Below are positions 1-35,265 of a stretch of DNA of 64,000 nt, piece by piece. The position numbers were made by a program, and so were the translations under genes. The stretch is from Ulva prolifera. Its lineage: Eukaryota; Chlorophyta; Ulvophyceae; Ulvales; Ulvaceae. Under the pieces are notes generated by a model. That model was not told the DNA's origin. It saw nothing but the letters and a program-made list of their open reading frames with translations, and did not search any database. The stretch spans positions 1,798,001 through 1,862,000 of the forward strand of contig CM041199.1 of the NCBI GenBank assembly GCA_023078555.1. Reading direction: 5' to 3'. How positions within the stretch are numbered: the first letter of the stretch is position 1; each line of letters opens with the position of its first letter.

Positions 1-175
1 TATGCTTCGTCGTTCCACACCCGTGCGTTCGTCTGTGGCGCAGTGCGACGCAGGCGTACGTAGATCCGGCGTGTGTGCCTCGGGTAACAGGCGGCATGCA
101 GAGACCTCTCCTATGTGGGCCCACCTCACCCTCCAATCGTGTAGTGAGTCGTTCTGAAGCGGCGTGCGCATGCAG
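1..175 (+). other. Probable intron at the left edge of gene 0
   Basis: No convincing coding frame was found here. The first exon of gene 0 that can be supported opens at 176 after a GCAG acceptor. Since that exon starts inside a leucine-rich repeat, earlier repeats, the start codon and the signal peptide must lie to the left of this window. Confidence 0.4.
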
Positions 176-3100
176 AGACCTGTCGAACAACCAGCTGCGC
201 GGCCGCATCCGCTGGAACTGGGCGGCGCTCAACTCCGTGGACTACATCGACGTCTCCGGCAACAACCTCTCCGGTGGCTTGCCGGAGTCATGGTACGCCG
301 AGGACGGCCTCGCCGGCATCTCAACCCTGTGCGTCCCCCCCCCCCCCCCCCCCCATGCATTGTTTGTGCCCGTGAACGGCGAGCGGTTTTGCAGACGCAT
401 CCGGCCTCAGGGGTGAGTCCGCGGTTTCTGCTGCTGCAGGGATGTCTCTGGGAACAACGGCAACATGTGCGGCGACGGCGGCGCCGCGGAGAGCGCCTTT
501 GCCGACCGCGGCGTCTCCTTCGCCTGTGCGGAGGTCCCCGACCCGGAGGTGCCCGCGCCGGCCCCCCCACCGGCCGCCGCCGTCCCCTCCGACCCCCTCA
601 CGCCGCTGTTTGACGAAGCCGGAAACCCGGTGCTCGACGCAAACGGCAACCAGATCTTCCTCGGGCCAGACGGCCAGCCGCTGATCAACGCGGACGGCAC
701 GTCGATGGTCGACGCGGACGGGAACCCGATTACGGACGCGATGGGGAACCCTGTCGCGACGACCCCCGCCGGCGCGCCGGTGCTCGACCCCGTTGGGAGC
801 CCGGTGTTCGAGACCCCCGAGGGCGAGCCTCTCGTGAGCGCGAACGGAACGTCCATCATCGGAGGAGACGGCGAGATCGTGACCGATGCCGCCGGGAACC
901 CTGTGCTGCTCGGGCCGGACGGGGATCCTGTGACGGATGTCGATGGGAACCCTATCTTTGTTGGGCCGGATGGAGAGCCGCTGGTGACGGATGAGGGGCT
1001 GTCCCTCGTTGGGCCGGATGGGGACGTGATCTCTGACGCGAGCGGGAACCCTGTGCAAGTCGGTGAGGATGGCGAGCCGGTGGTGGACGCGAACGGCAAC
1101 CCTGTTTTTGTCGGGCCGGACGGCGAGCCACTGGTCGATGACGAGGGGCTGTCAATTGTGGGGCCGGATGGCGAGCTCACCATGGATGCAAACGGCAACC
1201 CCGTGTCTACAGGTGTGCCCCCCGCCCCCTGCAACCTGCTGAATGCGCACGACTGCTCGTTTCGCTGCGTACAGGGAACACAAGCGTGTGCATGCGTTGC
1301 TGCAGCAAATGGCGTGTAACCCAGGGTGCGTGATTGAGCGCGTAGCGCACGCAGAACCAGCCGTGACCCTGTGGCCTGCGTGCAGATGCGGACGGCAACC
1401 CTGTGCTCGACCCGAACGGCAACCCCGTGTTTGAGTCCCCCGATGGAACTCCGCTCGTGGACAGCAGTGGCGACAGCATCATTGGGCCCGACGGCGAGAT
1501 CACGCAGGACGCCGACGGCAACCCTGTCGCGCGCAACCCTGACGGCTCCATCCAGACCGACGCGAACGGCAACCCGATCTTCCTCGACGCGAACGGGAAC
1601 CCTATCCTGGATGCCGACGGCAACAGTACCCGTGGCACGGACGGCCTGCCCCTCGTTGACGGGAACGGGGAAGTTGTGCAGGCGGTTGTGTACACGCCTA
1701 ATGGCACCGTGGTCACGCCGGATGATGCTGGCGGCGCGTTTGTGTTTGACGGCGATGGGAACGTGCTGCTGGATGCGAACGGAAACCCTGTGGTGGTGCC
1801 GGATGGCGGGAAGCCGCCGCCGGTGAACACGACTGCAGGGGCGGCGTTCGGGCCGAATGCGACGCTGCCGGACGGCACGCCGGCGAGTGGCCTGCAGGTG
1901 CGGCCCCTTGACTCGCAGCCATGCGTAGCCCAGTGTCCGCGCATACCTGTGTCCGAGCCTGCTTGCATGAGCAACCAGGCTGCTGTGGCGAGCACGATTC
2001 GATGTCTGTCGCTTGTGAGACCCCGCACTCGTGTGTGCTCGCTAAGGCCGAGGGTCTGCTCTTGGTGCACTGTTTGATTCCGAGTTCTGTGTTGCTTGTG
2101 CTGAGCGTGCTGCGCGTGCTGTGCAGGTCGCGAGCTGCGCGAGCCCGTTGCCGTTTGTCGACGCGGTGCCGAGCTGCCCCGGTGACCCCCAGGCCACGCC
2201 GGTGTGCATCTCGCCGGACCAGCTGCAGCCGCCGGGGGCGCTCCCGGCGGCGGTGCCGATGCCAGCACCCGGCCCCTGCCCCGACACCACGCAGACGTTC
2301 TTTCACAACTTTTTCCCCGGGGAGACGGAGGACGGCGCGATCGCGCGGCAGGAGGAAACCCTGGAGCGCATGTCCGCGGCCGCGGGCGGCAAGCCCGTTG
2401 CAGTTGTGGAGTGGCGGGTGGTGTACGGCAACAGCCCGGACGGCGACGCAGAAGCCGCCGCGCGGCGGCGGCGGCTGGCGCAGGCGGAAGGCCTCGAACC
2501 GATCGGCGTGATGGGCTTCTTTCTGATTGAAGGGGGCGATGCGGCGGACCTTCAGAATGTGGTGTCCGAGTTCTCCGGCGTCGGCGAGTCAATCGACGAA
2601 AACGGGCGGCCGATTCTGTCGCAGCGCCAGGTGCGCAAGAGCTGACTGCACCGCTTGGGTCCTTCCAGATGTAGTTCCGCCTGTGATGCTCCTGCTGAAT
2701 GCTTCACAGGTTTCGGTCTTGTCTCTGCAGTGCTTGCTGTACTGCGCGGACGCTTCTCTGGCCCATTTGCTGCTTTGCTGCAGTGGCAGTCGCCTGTGGT
2801 TGTCTGAATGCACATTTCGAGTCGGCAAGCGTTGTGAGTCAGTGCTCTACAAACCGATCTGATTCCCGACAAACTTTGGAAAATCGGAACAACTGACGGC
2901 CAGCGAAGGGAGCCGTCGGTTCTCCCGCCAGGAAAAAATCCAACTGTAGAGCACGCTGTGTGACTGTGCTTTGAGTGGACGTCGGGCTGCAGGGTGCTGC
3001 ACTTGCTGCTGGACTCACACCAATATAACACAAGCTCAGCTTCAGCTCAGCTTGTGAGGTTGCAATGTTGAGCCCGCTGCATGCATGCCGCGCCGGGCAA

Positions 3101-6100
3101 GTGTTACATACATCGGCTGTCAATCCTGGCTTCTCGCGTGCGTGTGCGAGTTGTGAGCGAGAATGACACAGCTACACACGCGAGCCTGGTGCTTAGTGTA
3201 GTTGTGTGTACACTGGGCGCCCATGGCCATGCATGGGCGTCTCCTCTTCTCCGGTTCGTCGCCTCGATGCTCTCTGCAAGTGGCAGATTACTATTACTGC
3301 TGCGCTTCGACTTCTGACCTGGCTGACTGAGCGGCGATTAGTAGGCCTCGTACCCGTGATAGGGATATGCATATCCCATCTGTGCTCAAATATGTGGGCA
3401 TTTCCCCAGCGTTTGCGCACGTAACGTGCAAGCATGCTATCAGAAACACCTGTCGCAGCCGACTTTCGAACGTTTGAATTCACACGTAACGCGGCCGGCC
3501 ATGGCTCGAGCCGATCCATCCCCTTGATTTCAGTGCGTATATGCATGGCCGATACGCAGAACGACTGAGCCATGGCACTGTGTCATCTGTCAGTCATCTA
3601 TGCACGCATCGCGTCATTCAGACCGCCTGTTGGGCAGCTAATCAGCGTCCAGCTTTCGTCAGCTGGGGTGATTGGAGGTGTGCACGGGTGCGTTCATCGG
3701 CGCGACGAACCGTTCGTTCGACCCAACGGCGCCGACGGTCGCCCGCGACCTCGTTCTGGCAGCAACCATGGCATGTATGATGCAAGGCCGCCGCGCGGCA
3801 CTCTTGAATCATCGCCACGCGCCATTATGCAGACGAACGACCTGCCGGCGTGCAATGAGACGACGTCCGTCGCGAACGCGTGGATTCTCGGCGTGATGGC
3901 GGTCTTCATCGGCATGCTCCTCTTCGGCCTCGGCGCCGCCATGTTCTTGGTGCATCGGCTGCGCAGCGACACCAAGCGCGCCGCCTCCGCCGGCGTCCTC
4001 GACGGCATCGGCGGCGACCACTCGAGCAACACCATCACCCCGTCCGGCCGCGGCCCTTGGTCCGACCGCGAACTCATCGCCGCGTCACCGCGAAGCGGCA
4101 GCCGCGCCTCGGGCAGCAACCCCTTCGCCTCGAGCCCCCGCGGCGCGGCCGCGGACGAGCGCGCCACGCCCGGCCCCTACAGCAAGGTCGCCGCCGGCTC
4201 CTTTGGTAGCACAATCGGCGGCACAGTGCGATTCGGCGAGGGCGATAGCGGCAGCGGCAGCCACAGCAGCGGCGAACGCACGGAAGGGGACAGCAAGGCG
4301 TCTCTCGGCAAGAGCATGCTGACACTGAAAGACGGCATCGGAGGCAGCCGGCGGCGGCTTGAGAACCTGTACTCAGGTCTGCCCCTTACTTGCAGCACAT
4401 CCTTCGAGATGATGTTCTGCGGAAAGTGTAGCCCTGCATGCACGCCTCGCGAACTTCCTTTTTGATCTTGCAAACAAAAAAGAGTGGTCGTTGCCTATGT
4501 GCAACCGCCCTGTCTGTGTCTACAGGTGAGCCGCCTCCAGAGTTGAACTCTGCGGACTCCGACAGCACCGGAGGCCACGCGCTTGTCCTGCCGCTTATGC
4601 CCGACGGCGGCACGTCGCGCAGCGACAGCAACAGCGGTGGCACTGCCAGCGGCGGCACCTCTGGGTCTGGGGGCAGCCACAGCGCCGGCAACGGCAATGG
4701 CAGCAGCAGCAGCAGTGCGAACGGCAACGGGCACAGCAACGGCGCCGGGAACGGCGGCCACAGCCCGGTGCACGCCCGGCCAGTGTCGCTTGAGTCAGGC
4801 TTCACTGGGGTCGCCAACGCGCCGCTTCCGCCGATCGCGGAGCACACCGTCTCGCAGAGCGAAGCCACCATGAGCGACACCAATGACTCGGCCATCGGCG
4901 GCAGCACTGTCAACACGTCCGCCGACGCGGCGGCAGGCGGCAGCGCCGGCCCCGGCGGCGACGTGGCTGCGGCCGCGGCCGCTGCCGCGACAGCGGCAGC
5001 CGCCGCTGCCGCGGCGGTGGCCGCGCCGAGCTCGCAGCGCAGCGCATACAGTGCCTCGATGTCCTCGTCCACAAGCTCCGCATCGGCGGCTGCCTCGGCG
5101 GCCGGCAGCGCAGCTGGCGGCGCGGCGTCCGCTGGCCGCCGCTCATCGACCGCCTCCGGAAGCGGCCGCGGCGCCGGCGACTCCTCCGGCGGCACCTCCG
5201 GCACCTTCCACACCGTCTCTATCACCTCCTGGGACTCCTCTGCCTCCGCACTCATGTCCATGCGTGACGTGGCGGCCGAGCAGCGCTCCTACGCCTCCTC
5301 CTCCCCGTCCCCCCCCTCCCTCGCCGGCCACGGCTCCACCTCCCACCAGCACTTCCACCACACCCCGGCCTCCTCCTCCGTGTCCACGGCCGGTGGCCAC
5401 GCGAGCGCGGTCACCTCCCTCAACGGCGGCTCCCCGGCTGCCATCCCTCAGCCTAACCCCTCCCCCCCGCTGCCCCTGCCAGACACCCTCGGCATCGGCG
5501 CGAGCTCCTCCTTCGGTCAGAACACTGCGTACCCCCCCTTCCAGCCGGCGCCCGCCGGCACGGCCTACCTCCAGGGCGGTGGCAGCAGCGCAATCGAGCG
5601 GCAACTCGTGTCGATCACGCAGCTCGGCTCCATCGGGATCCTGTCAAATGGCGACAAGCCGAGCGTTGGCGGGAGTGACAGCGTTGCCGGCAGCCTAGGC
5701 CCGCCAGGCAGCCTCGGGGCGCAGGATAGCCTCGGGGTGCCGACGTTCCCTGGTGGACACACACACTCTGGCGGCCCGTCGTCCCATGGCCAGAGCATCG
5801 CGGCGGAGCTGGTGCGTGTGCTTAACCCCATGCATGAGCATTCACCGTGTGTCGTTGTAGGTCATGTATGGCCAGGCTCATGTATCGGCTTGTGTGTTTC
5901 CACGCATACTGTCATGGTTTTTGCTGACCTACATGTGCCTGCACCTGAGCAACCAGGTCCATGTACATGCATGCGGGCGCCCAGAATACACTGAAACAGT
6001 GCAATGTGACAACCCCCCTCGCAGGGCGCCGTTTGGCTGTGCGTCCTTGTGCCACGTGCACAAGCGCACGGCCAGGTTCGCATGTCTGTCCCCCACATGT

Positions 6101-6665
6101 GACTGCATCAGTTGCCGCATGGGTGGCGGCAGGAAAACACTTTTGCTTAATCCTTAAGCGCCCCCGTGCACATGCAGAGCCAGCAGTCGCCGTTGCCGGC
6201 GCCGACGGCGACCAAGATCGGGCAGGTGCCGCCGCTGTACCCTCAGCAGCTCGCCGGGGAGTCGACGTCTGCGGCACTGTTCCCGGCCGCCGCGTCGTCG
6301 TGGATGTTCGGCAGCCGCGGCGAGGCGATGGACGAGATGCGGCCGGACCAGCACACCGAGGCGGTGCATTTCAACAGCGCGGGCATGCTCGACAGTTTCC
6401 GCACCAGCAGCCGTGGCGGTGCGTCCCTTGATGTTTGATTCCCCCTCCACCCCCGCGCCCTGGCCGCGCAGCCTGACGACCCTGGAAGCCTTGAGCGCTC
6501 CGCAGATCGCGATCTGCTGAGAAAGTAAGAAAAGTTGAGGAGTCTGTGTGACTGCGACCTGGCATGTCGATCATCTGGTGTGGAGCTGCGCGGGGCCATG
6601 CAGCAGCCCTTCAGCACCGTTGTCAACAATCTGAGATACAGATGTGCTTTATTTGCAACAACAAT

Positions 6666-6760
<95 letters not shown>

Positions 6761-8168
6761 CCAAACCGGAATTCTTCGACACAGAACAAAAGGGGATGCC
6801 TGTGAGTGCAGCGCTACGAGGCCACGACGACGCAGACGTGGACGCCGACGCCGACGGCGGCGACGGCGACGTCGAGGTCATCGCACACTCCCACAGCATG
6901 ACGATGCCGGGTGTCCCCGGCGGCGCCGCCCCGGCCGACGCCGGCGTCCGCCCCGACAACCCCACCGACGGCTCCCACCAGTCCCTCACCTCGCCGTACC
7001 GCGTCGTGAATGACACCGACGTGCTCCCAGACACGAGCCTCCTGCAGAGCCTCAACCCCCCGCAGCACGAGCACGGCATGACCCGCGGCGCGGCCGCGCT
7101 CGGCCAGCCCGGCATGGGCTACGACTTCCTCGACTCCATCGGGCCGCTGCCGGACCACGCCCCGGTGCCGATGGACTACCTCGACACGGCCGCGATGATC
7201 TCTGTGCCGCAGGTGCGTGCTGTGTGCTGCGTGCTGTGTGCTGCGTGAAGATTCGGAGAGGACGGCCGTGATGGGGTGAGCGTGTGGCGTATGCGCTGGA
7301 CATGCATGGCATCCATGCTTTGGGGTTGGCTCTCGATGCCTTGTCTAGGTGCAGGCGACCGTGTTGTGGGACTGTTGCTGCATCGACGCTCTCCCTCCCC
7401 CCCCCCCCCCCCGCCGGTTCACGCAGCACGTGTTGTGCTACAGTAAGGCAGTTGCAGTGTATGTGTGTGGGCCTGACGTGCGTGCTGTGTGCTGTGCAGC
7501 AGCCAGCGACGGCGAGCCCAGCCTCCTCGGCGCACCTCCTGACCAGTGTCAGCCACAACTCGCGCCACAACGGCAGCAGCAAGAATTACGGGGGCCTCGG
7601 CAGCCCGACCGCCGCCGACCCCATGTCCGGCGGCGTCGCCTCCTCGGAGGAGGGCACCGGCCGCCTCAACGTCCCGGCAAGCCTCGAGGAGGTGCACATC
7701 CCCCCCCCCCCCCCCATTTGTTTTTCATGACATGAACCCGCTGCACCGGCCGCCCCCCCCCCTTAAATAGCAGACCCTGTGATGTTGCTCTGTCGCTGCG
7801 CTGAAGCATAAAGGAGGCCCTGCTTCGGGATGTCTGTTTCTGCCACCTACCGAGTGATGTCTGCCCATCGAGCAATGTTGTGCTTGTGATGCACACCTGC
7901 CGCGTGCTGCTGCGCCACCGCACGTGTGCAATGGTGACCCACCTGACCCACCTCGGCAGGCGCGTGCTGACACAGGCACGCATGCATGCAGATGCTGGCG
8001 TCACAGTCGCAGGTCGACGAGTCCGCGTTCCGGAGCATCGACACTCGCGCCGAGACGGGCTCGGTCTCGTACTCGCACTCGCGCTCGCACTCCCAGCACT
8101 CACACTCCCAGCACCGGGGCTCGCAGTCGGTGTACCGCAACCTCCGCTCCCTCCCCGACGACGAATGA
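176..8168 (+). CDS. Leucine-rich repeat, DGN-repeat single-pass membrane protein (gene 0, 5' partial)
   Basis: Ten exons join in phase: 176-328, 440-1212, 1386-1897, 2127-2630, 3833-4376, 4526-5811, 6178-6418, 6812-7212, 7500-7691 and 7992-8168 (TGA). They give about 1593 residues of an N-terminally incomplete protein. The first exon reads as a plant-type leucine-rich repeat (DLSNNQLRGRI, then IDVSGNNLSGGLPESW). A stretch of about 400 residues follows, built on DxxGNPV and GPDGxPLV units, rich in Asp, Gly and Pro. Next come a Cys-containing region, a segment with RRRRLAQAEG, and one hydrophobic helix (around residues 663-690, ending LVHRLRSDTKR). The remaining 900 residues are Ser/Gly/Ala/Pro-rich and probably cytoplasmic. 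No kinase or other catalytic domain is seen. The role is unknown; a surface receptor or adhesion protein is an inference. The repeat may bind Ca2+ through its Asp residues, but no canonical EF-hand or dockerin loop is evident. The intron 2631-3832 is the least certain junction. Confidence 0.78.
591..1840 (+). repeat. Protein-coding DGNPV/GPDGxPLV repeat tract
   Basis: This stretch of gene 0 repeats units of roughly 9-10 codons whose core is Asp-x-x-Gly-Asn-Pro-Val/Ile or Gly-Pro-Asp-Gly-x-Pro-Leu. The intron at 1213-1385 falls inside the array, and the pattern resumes directly after it. Unit expansion by exon or unit duplication is therefore likely. The same composition opens long meaningless reading frames on the opposite strand. 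Confidence 0.8.
6665..6762 (+). repeat. (AAC)n microsatellite in gene 0 intron
   Basis: About 98 bases of nearly pure AAC triplets lie between the exon ending at 6418 and the one starting at 6812. The tract would encode poly-Asn or poly-Thr, but it is upstream of the GTGCAG-type acceptor and so is intronic in the model. Confidence 0.9.
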
Positions 8169-10713
8169 GCACACCCTAGCACCCCTCCCGGGTGGTCCAC
8201 CCGATTCCTGTCACTCCACTTCTCCGGGATAGGCGCGCAAGCAGCCGCGCGTTCTCGCGACTCCCCATCTCGCAACCTCCCCCCCCCCCCCCCCCCGCGC
8301 ATGTGGCGCCCTTGCGGCAGTCCGCAGCTGGACACCCCAGCACCGCCGCCGGCCAGAGCATCCCCGAGCGGCCTTCAGCCACCCTGTCGCGCGAATGATG
8401 GGAGCGGGGGCTGCGTCATCGCCAGCGAGGGCCGAGTGTAGGAAAGAGTAGAAATAATGTTGGCAGACGCCGTTGCACACGGCAGGCTCGGCGTTCGCCG
8501 TGGGGCCCCAGCCATGGCCAGGCCCCGTCCACATGGGGTTTGTAGGTGCGATGTGGTGGCCAGCGCCCGGCTGTGGTGCCGCTGGCTGGAGACCTCAGCG
8601 GTGCGGGCGCTCCGCGTGCTGCGTGCGCTGTGCATGCTGGGAGTGGTCGGACGTGCTTTTGTTACAGTGATGTTGTGTACAAGCATGGCTTCGGCGGCAG
8701 CTGTGTCTGCGGCCGAGGGTCGGTGTGGTGGCAGCGCCGCCTGTGGCCACGCTGTCAAATAAGCTGCCCCCGTGGCGCACTTTCCCCTTGCCATAGAGCG
8801 TTTTAATCTGATGTGAGTATTTCGCCGGCCTTGCGTGCTGCTCTCGTGCTGAGCGTGTGTGGCCTAGGTGTTTTAGTGGCCTACGTGCTTCAGTGCTGGC
8901 ACGCCGTGCAGTGTGGGCAGGGGTTGACTGGAGCGGTGGGTTCTGTTTATGTTTCTATTTATGCGGTGTGTGGGTGGTGGACGTGAAACGAATAGTAAGA
9001 TGATCTTTGATTCGACATTCGGGCTTCCAGGGTTTCTGTCGAGATCGGGACGGCCAACGCTCATCTCGCCCTGGTGAGCTGGCGTGTCTTTGGCTCGTGT
9101 GTTGTGAAGTTGGCCATCATAGTGGAGAGGGATGTGCAATGGGCAGGGGAGGCTGCCTGCCTGGTGGTCACAGGGGGCTCCTAGGATGTGGCGCCACACA
9201 TGTAATCTCGACGTGACCACATGTGGTATGCTGTCCTTGAGGTAGCCGTTGCCTTCCACCAGACGAGGTCAGCGTGAATCCGAGGCGCTCGCTGCGGTAA
9301 CCATCTCAACGTGCACTGCCGCATGAGTGTGCCTTACATCGAGCCGTCAACGCCACGCTGCATGTCCACGTTACGATGTGACTTGCACGGAGCCTGCACA
9401 TCCGGCAGGGCCGCATCACACCACCACCGGCAGCCACGTCCCTGGCCGACATGCGTGGCCGGTGACGTCCGCAGTCGACGAGATCCTGCGCACTCCATCG
9501 CATGGTGCAGCCATTTAAGTCTGCCTGGTCGCGGTGCTTCCCTCGAACATGCATGGCATCACGGGCAGAGATGCACATGCATGTATGGCGAGCTGCTGGA
9601 GCTCCGTGTAACACAGACATGGACACAGCTGCATGTGACTAGATGCCGACTCACAAGAAAGCAATCATGGCCGCTGCATGGCCCTGCAGAACACAGGATG
9701 TCAAAATAAATTTCAAAAAACAAAAAGCCCAACCACCATTAATGATGAGACGGCGTATGGGCTCAGACGGTGAACACCACAGTGCAGGGACAAGCGTGCA
9801 TTGGAGCTGGTGGCACGACCGAGTGCACAGAATCGCATGCATGCATGTGCAAGCCCATGCACGCAGCGCGAGTGCATTTGCGGCTGCATGGGCTGGAGCA
9901 TAGCAACGAGACTGGCTCAGTTACATACTTAGGCCACGACAAGGAGGAGGCCCTATGAGTGGCATGTGGTCGTCTGAGGGGGGTTTCCAGGTGTTTGACT
10001 CCTTCGGCGTATATAGTCCCGTTATTTTGGAGTTGCCAATGTCATCTTCAGAATACGGCACAGAAATTCAGATTTACTGTACTTGACAAAATTCTGAGCG
10101 GGCCAGATATGAACGTGTGGGCCAACATGTTTGTTTACAGGATCAAGCCACACACACCGAAAGAAAGGCCCAGCTAGCCAGAATGATGCGAAAGGACAGT
10201 AATTGTTGGAAAACAAATGCACGACTTGCACATGCTTCGTGTGGTGCACGTCTCGACGCGTGTGCAGACATCCAAGCCAGCCGTCCAGGCCTAGACAGCC
10301 GGCCCCGACCGTCCACTCAAACGCATCATTGCGGTAAACGTTGCACCGTAAAACGTGCACCGGGTGTGCATGTATGCATGAACGCACAACCCGGTCCGCT
10401 GGGACATTGATAGCTCCAAGAGGGTAGCGCGAGCCACGCGCGGGTGAAGACCCCTGCTGACGCAACAGGCACGTACCCTAAGCAAACGGCCACACCGCAG
10501 AGGCGAGGCGCGTAGCTGCGATGCCAGCAGCACCGGCACAGCCAGGGTTTGCAGTCGCCCGTACATCAAACCTCAGCACACCACCCTCTACGTGTCGTGG
10601 GAGGAATCGGGGAGGTTTTTGTTGGGGGGGGTGTCCCTGCTGAGCCCCCGGCCCGTCTGAGTTGATGTGGATCTGCCGATGTAACATGGCGTACCACCCC
10701 ATCCCAAACCGCC
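8169..10713. other. Intergenic region between convergent genes 0 and A
   Basis: The 3' ends of gene 0 (+) and gene A (-) face each other across 2.5 kb. A 16-18 base C run occurs at 8280-8297. A dispersed repeat copy lies at 9941-10090. No coding frame with domain content and no RNA gene was recognised. No clear polyadenylation signal could be fixed for either gene. Confidence 0.6.
9941..10090 (+). repeat. Dispersed repeat copy, shared with 18944-19103 (-)
   Basis: This segment matches the minus strand of 18944-19103 over about 150 bases. Both have GGAGGAGGCCCT near the start, then TCTGAGGGGGGTTTCCAGGT, then AATGTC and ATTCAGATT. The copy at 19 kb is preceded by a tRNA-like region and ends in a TTTAC simple repeat, so a SINE body is the best guess. 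Both copies also keep a short open frame reading SEGGFQV, so a coding origin cannot be excluded. Confidence 0.55.
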
Positions 10714-33558
<22,845 letters not shown>

Positions 33559-34054
33559 GTTGCAGGCTTAGGCACACAGAGCCCGAAATCTGATAGCAGA
33601 AAGTTGATAAGCTAGCCTATACTGAAGTGCTGCGTTTGGAGCATCAAAACATCAGTGTCGATCGACCTGGCGCCGTACGCGTGGATAGCTGCTGCACTGC
33701 TACCATTGCGTATCTGCAGCCCGCTAGGACAACAGCGACCGTTGCCAAAGGATCCATGCTGCACCCTGTGGCCTGAAACGGGTGTTTGAATATCGATGCG
33801 CCGAGTGACATGGATCTCTATGAAGGCGCGAGTTGGTCACCAGGTTCCGATACGCGTGCATGCACCCTTTGCATGCAGACTTGTATAGGGGCCCCTAGGG
33901 GCTACGTATACGTGACGCTCGCACACGTTACCGCGGAACCGAACTTTCGTGGCGCATTTCGCGCGATCGATTCGAGCCGCGCGCGTGCTCCATGCTAGCA
34001 TGTCGCCCGTTGTTCATGTTGAATGCGCAGTGGAAGCGTGATGGGCCCATAACC
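33559..34054. other. Upstream region of gene A
   Basis: This would hold the promoter and 5' leader of gene A (minus strand). No TATA-like element could be assigned. At 34030, 16 bases match the terminus of the neighbouring copia LTR (TGTTGAATGCGCAGTG) in the opposite orientation to the LTR that starts at 34055. Confidence 0.4.
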
Positions 34055-34244
34055 TGTTGTGATCCTGATGACAAGTGATGGTTACAACTCTTGTCAGTGA
34101 CGAACAACTAAACTGGATGATGCATTGTACTCTACGATACATTATATAGTACTTGAGCTGTCTGACACCGAGTGCAGTGACGCACTTATGCATGCATGCC
34201 CCTGTGGCATAGGTGCAGCCCTAAGAGTCTGGCCTTGCTGGCGC
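34055..34244 (-). repeat. Copia LTR, larger part (split by insertion)
   Basis: This is the reverse complement of bases 31-220 of the LTR at 43052-43271, starting TGTTGTGATCCTG. It breaks off at GCTGGCGC. The missing 30 or so bases reappear at 38233-38266, next to the minus-strand copia coding fragment. The split marks the insertion of the 34245-38232 element. Confidence 0.88.
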
Positions 34245-35265
34245 CACTAGTAGCACTGAGTTGTCCTTACAGCAGCACCACGCGATCCTCACGTATGGAC
34301 GGCCGAATATCATCCTTATGACGTCCATGCGGCTTACATGAGCCTTACGGGCGACAGGGCTGAAGCATAACGTGCGTAAGGACACACTATGTGGTCATAA
34401 AGTGTAGGACCAGACTGGGCTGGAATTTGGACACATGTTGCTACTTTGTAAGGACCCAAAAGTGCCCAGCTTGTGGCAGGAACATTGGGAAGCTGTGCAC
34501 TGTCACGTGAGGACATACTGAGGAGCTGGTCAGGCTCAAGTGGCGACAGTCGTATACGCCGTAGTTGTGATCACGGAGTATGTACATGTCATACTATAGT
34601 TATTGTATACCGTGGTGGCAATGCAATCTGTCATAAAGTGCTCACCTACGTGGTTGGACAGCGATGGGGACAGGCGAGGTGAGTCTGAAGTGTCACAACT
34701 GGTCACAGCCCCAACAGAATTTTAAATTGCACTTGACATCATACAAGGATCTATCGTGGAGCCGCGTGTCAGAAAGCAGTGATGTCTGCAGGACTCCACT
34801 GATGCACAGCAAGCACTCAAGTGCTAGCATCAGCAGGACAGCATGGGAAGCACGTTGAACATCTGCTAGTCCAACCTGACGTTCTTGTTCTGACTGGTCA
34901 CTCCTCACGAACGAGTCCGCGCTCCTGGCTCGGTGATTTGCAGCCCTTACCTACGGCGTGTTGTACAGCGCTGCAGTATCGTGCACGTCAAGACGCTGGC
35001 AGCATCGTTCAACAAGCATTTGCAGACTGCTTCATTATTAACACTGTGTGCAGAGCATGCCATGAAATGTGACCGGACGATTTCTGCGCCCATAATGTTG
35101 ATGCTGTCCGAACGCTGCGCAGTGCAAGGCGCTTGACTGCGAGACCAGAGGCTTGCGTGTCGCTGTCTAGACTTGTTCATGAGGCAAAGTATGCTCGCAA
35201 TGGGTTTCGTGTGCCTTTTGGTGGGCGGCAGACGTGCCTGCGCCATGGGGGAAGCCCGTGGCCAC

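Noticed and set aside
407-1234. 275-codon minus-strand frame (Ser/Pro/Gly-rich)
   Set aside because: It is the antisense shadow of the DGNPV repeat; base composition of the repeat keeps all frames open.
3572-3832. Possible extra gene 0 exon (TGAFIGATNRSFDPTAPT)
   Set aside because: The frame looks protein-like, but no donor gives the phase needed for the next exon at 3833, whereas joining 2630 directly to 3833 fits.
6564-7013. Poly-Asn and poly-Thr proteins
   Set aside because: They come from the AAC microsatellite, which lies in an intron upstream of the acceptor at 6811.
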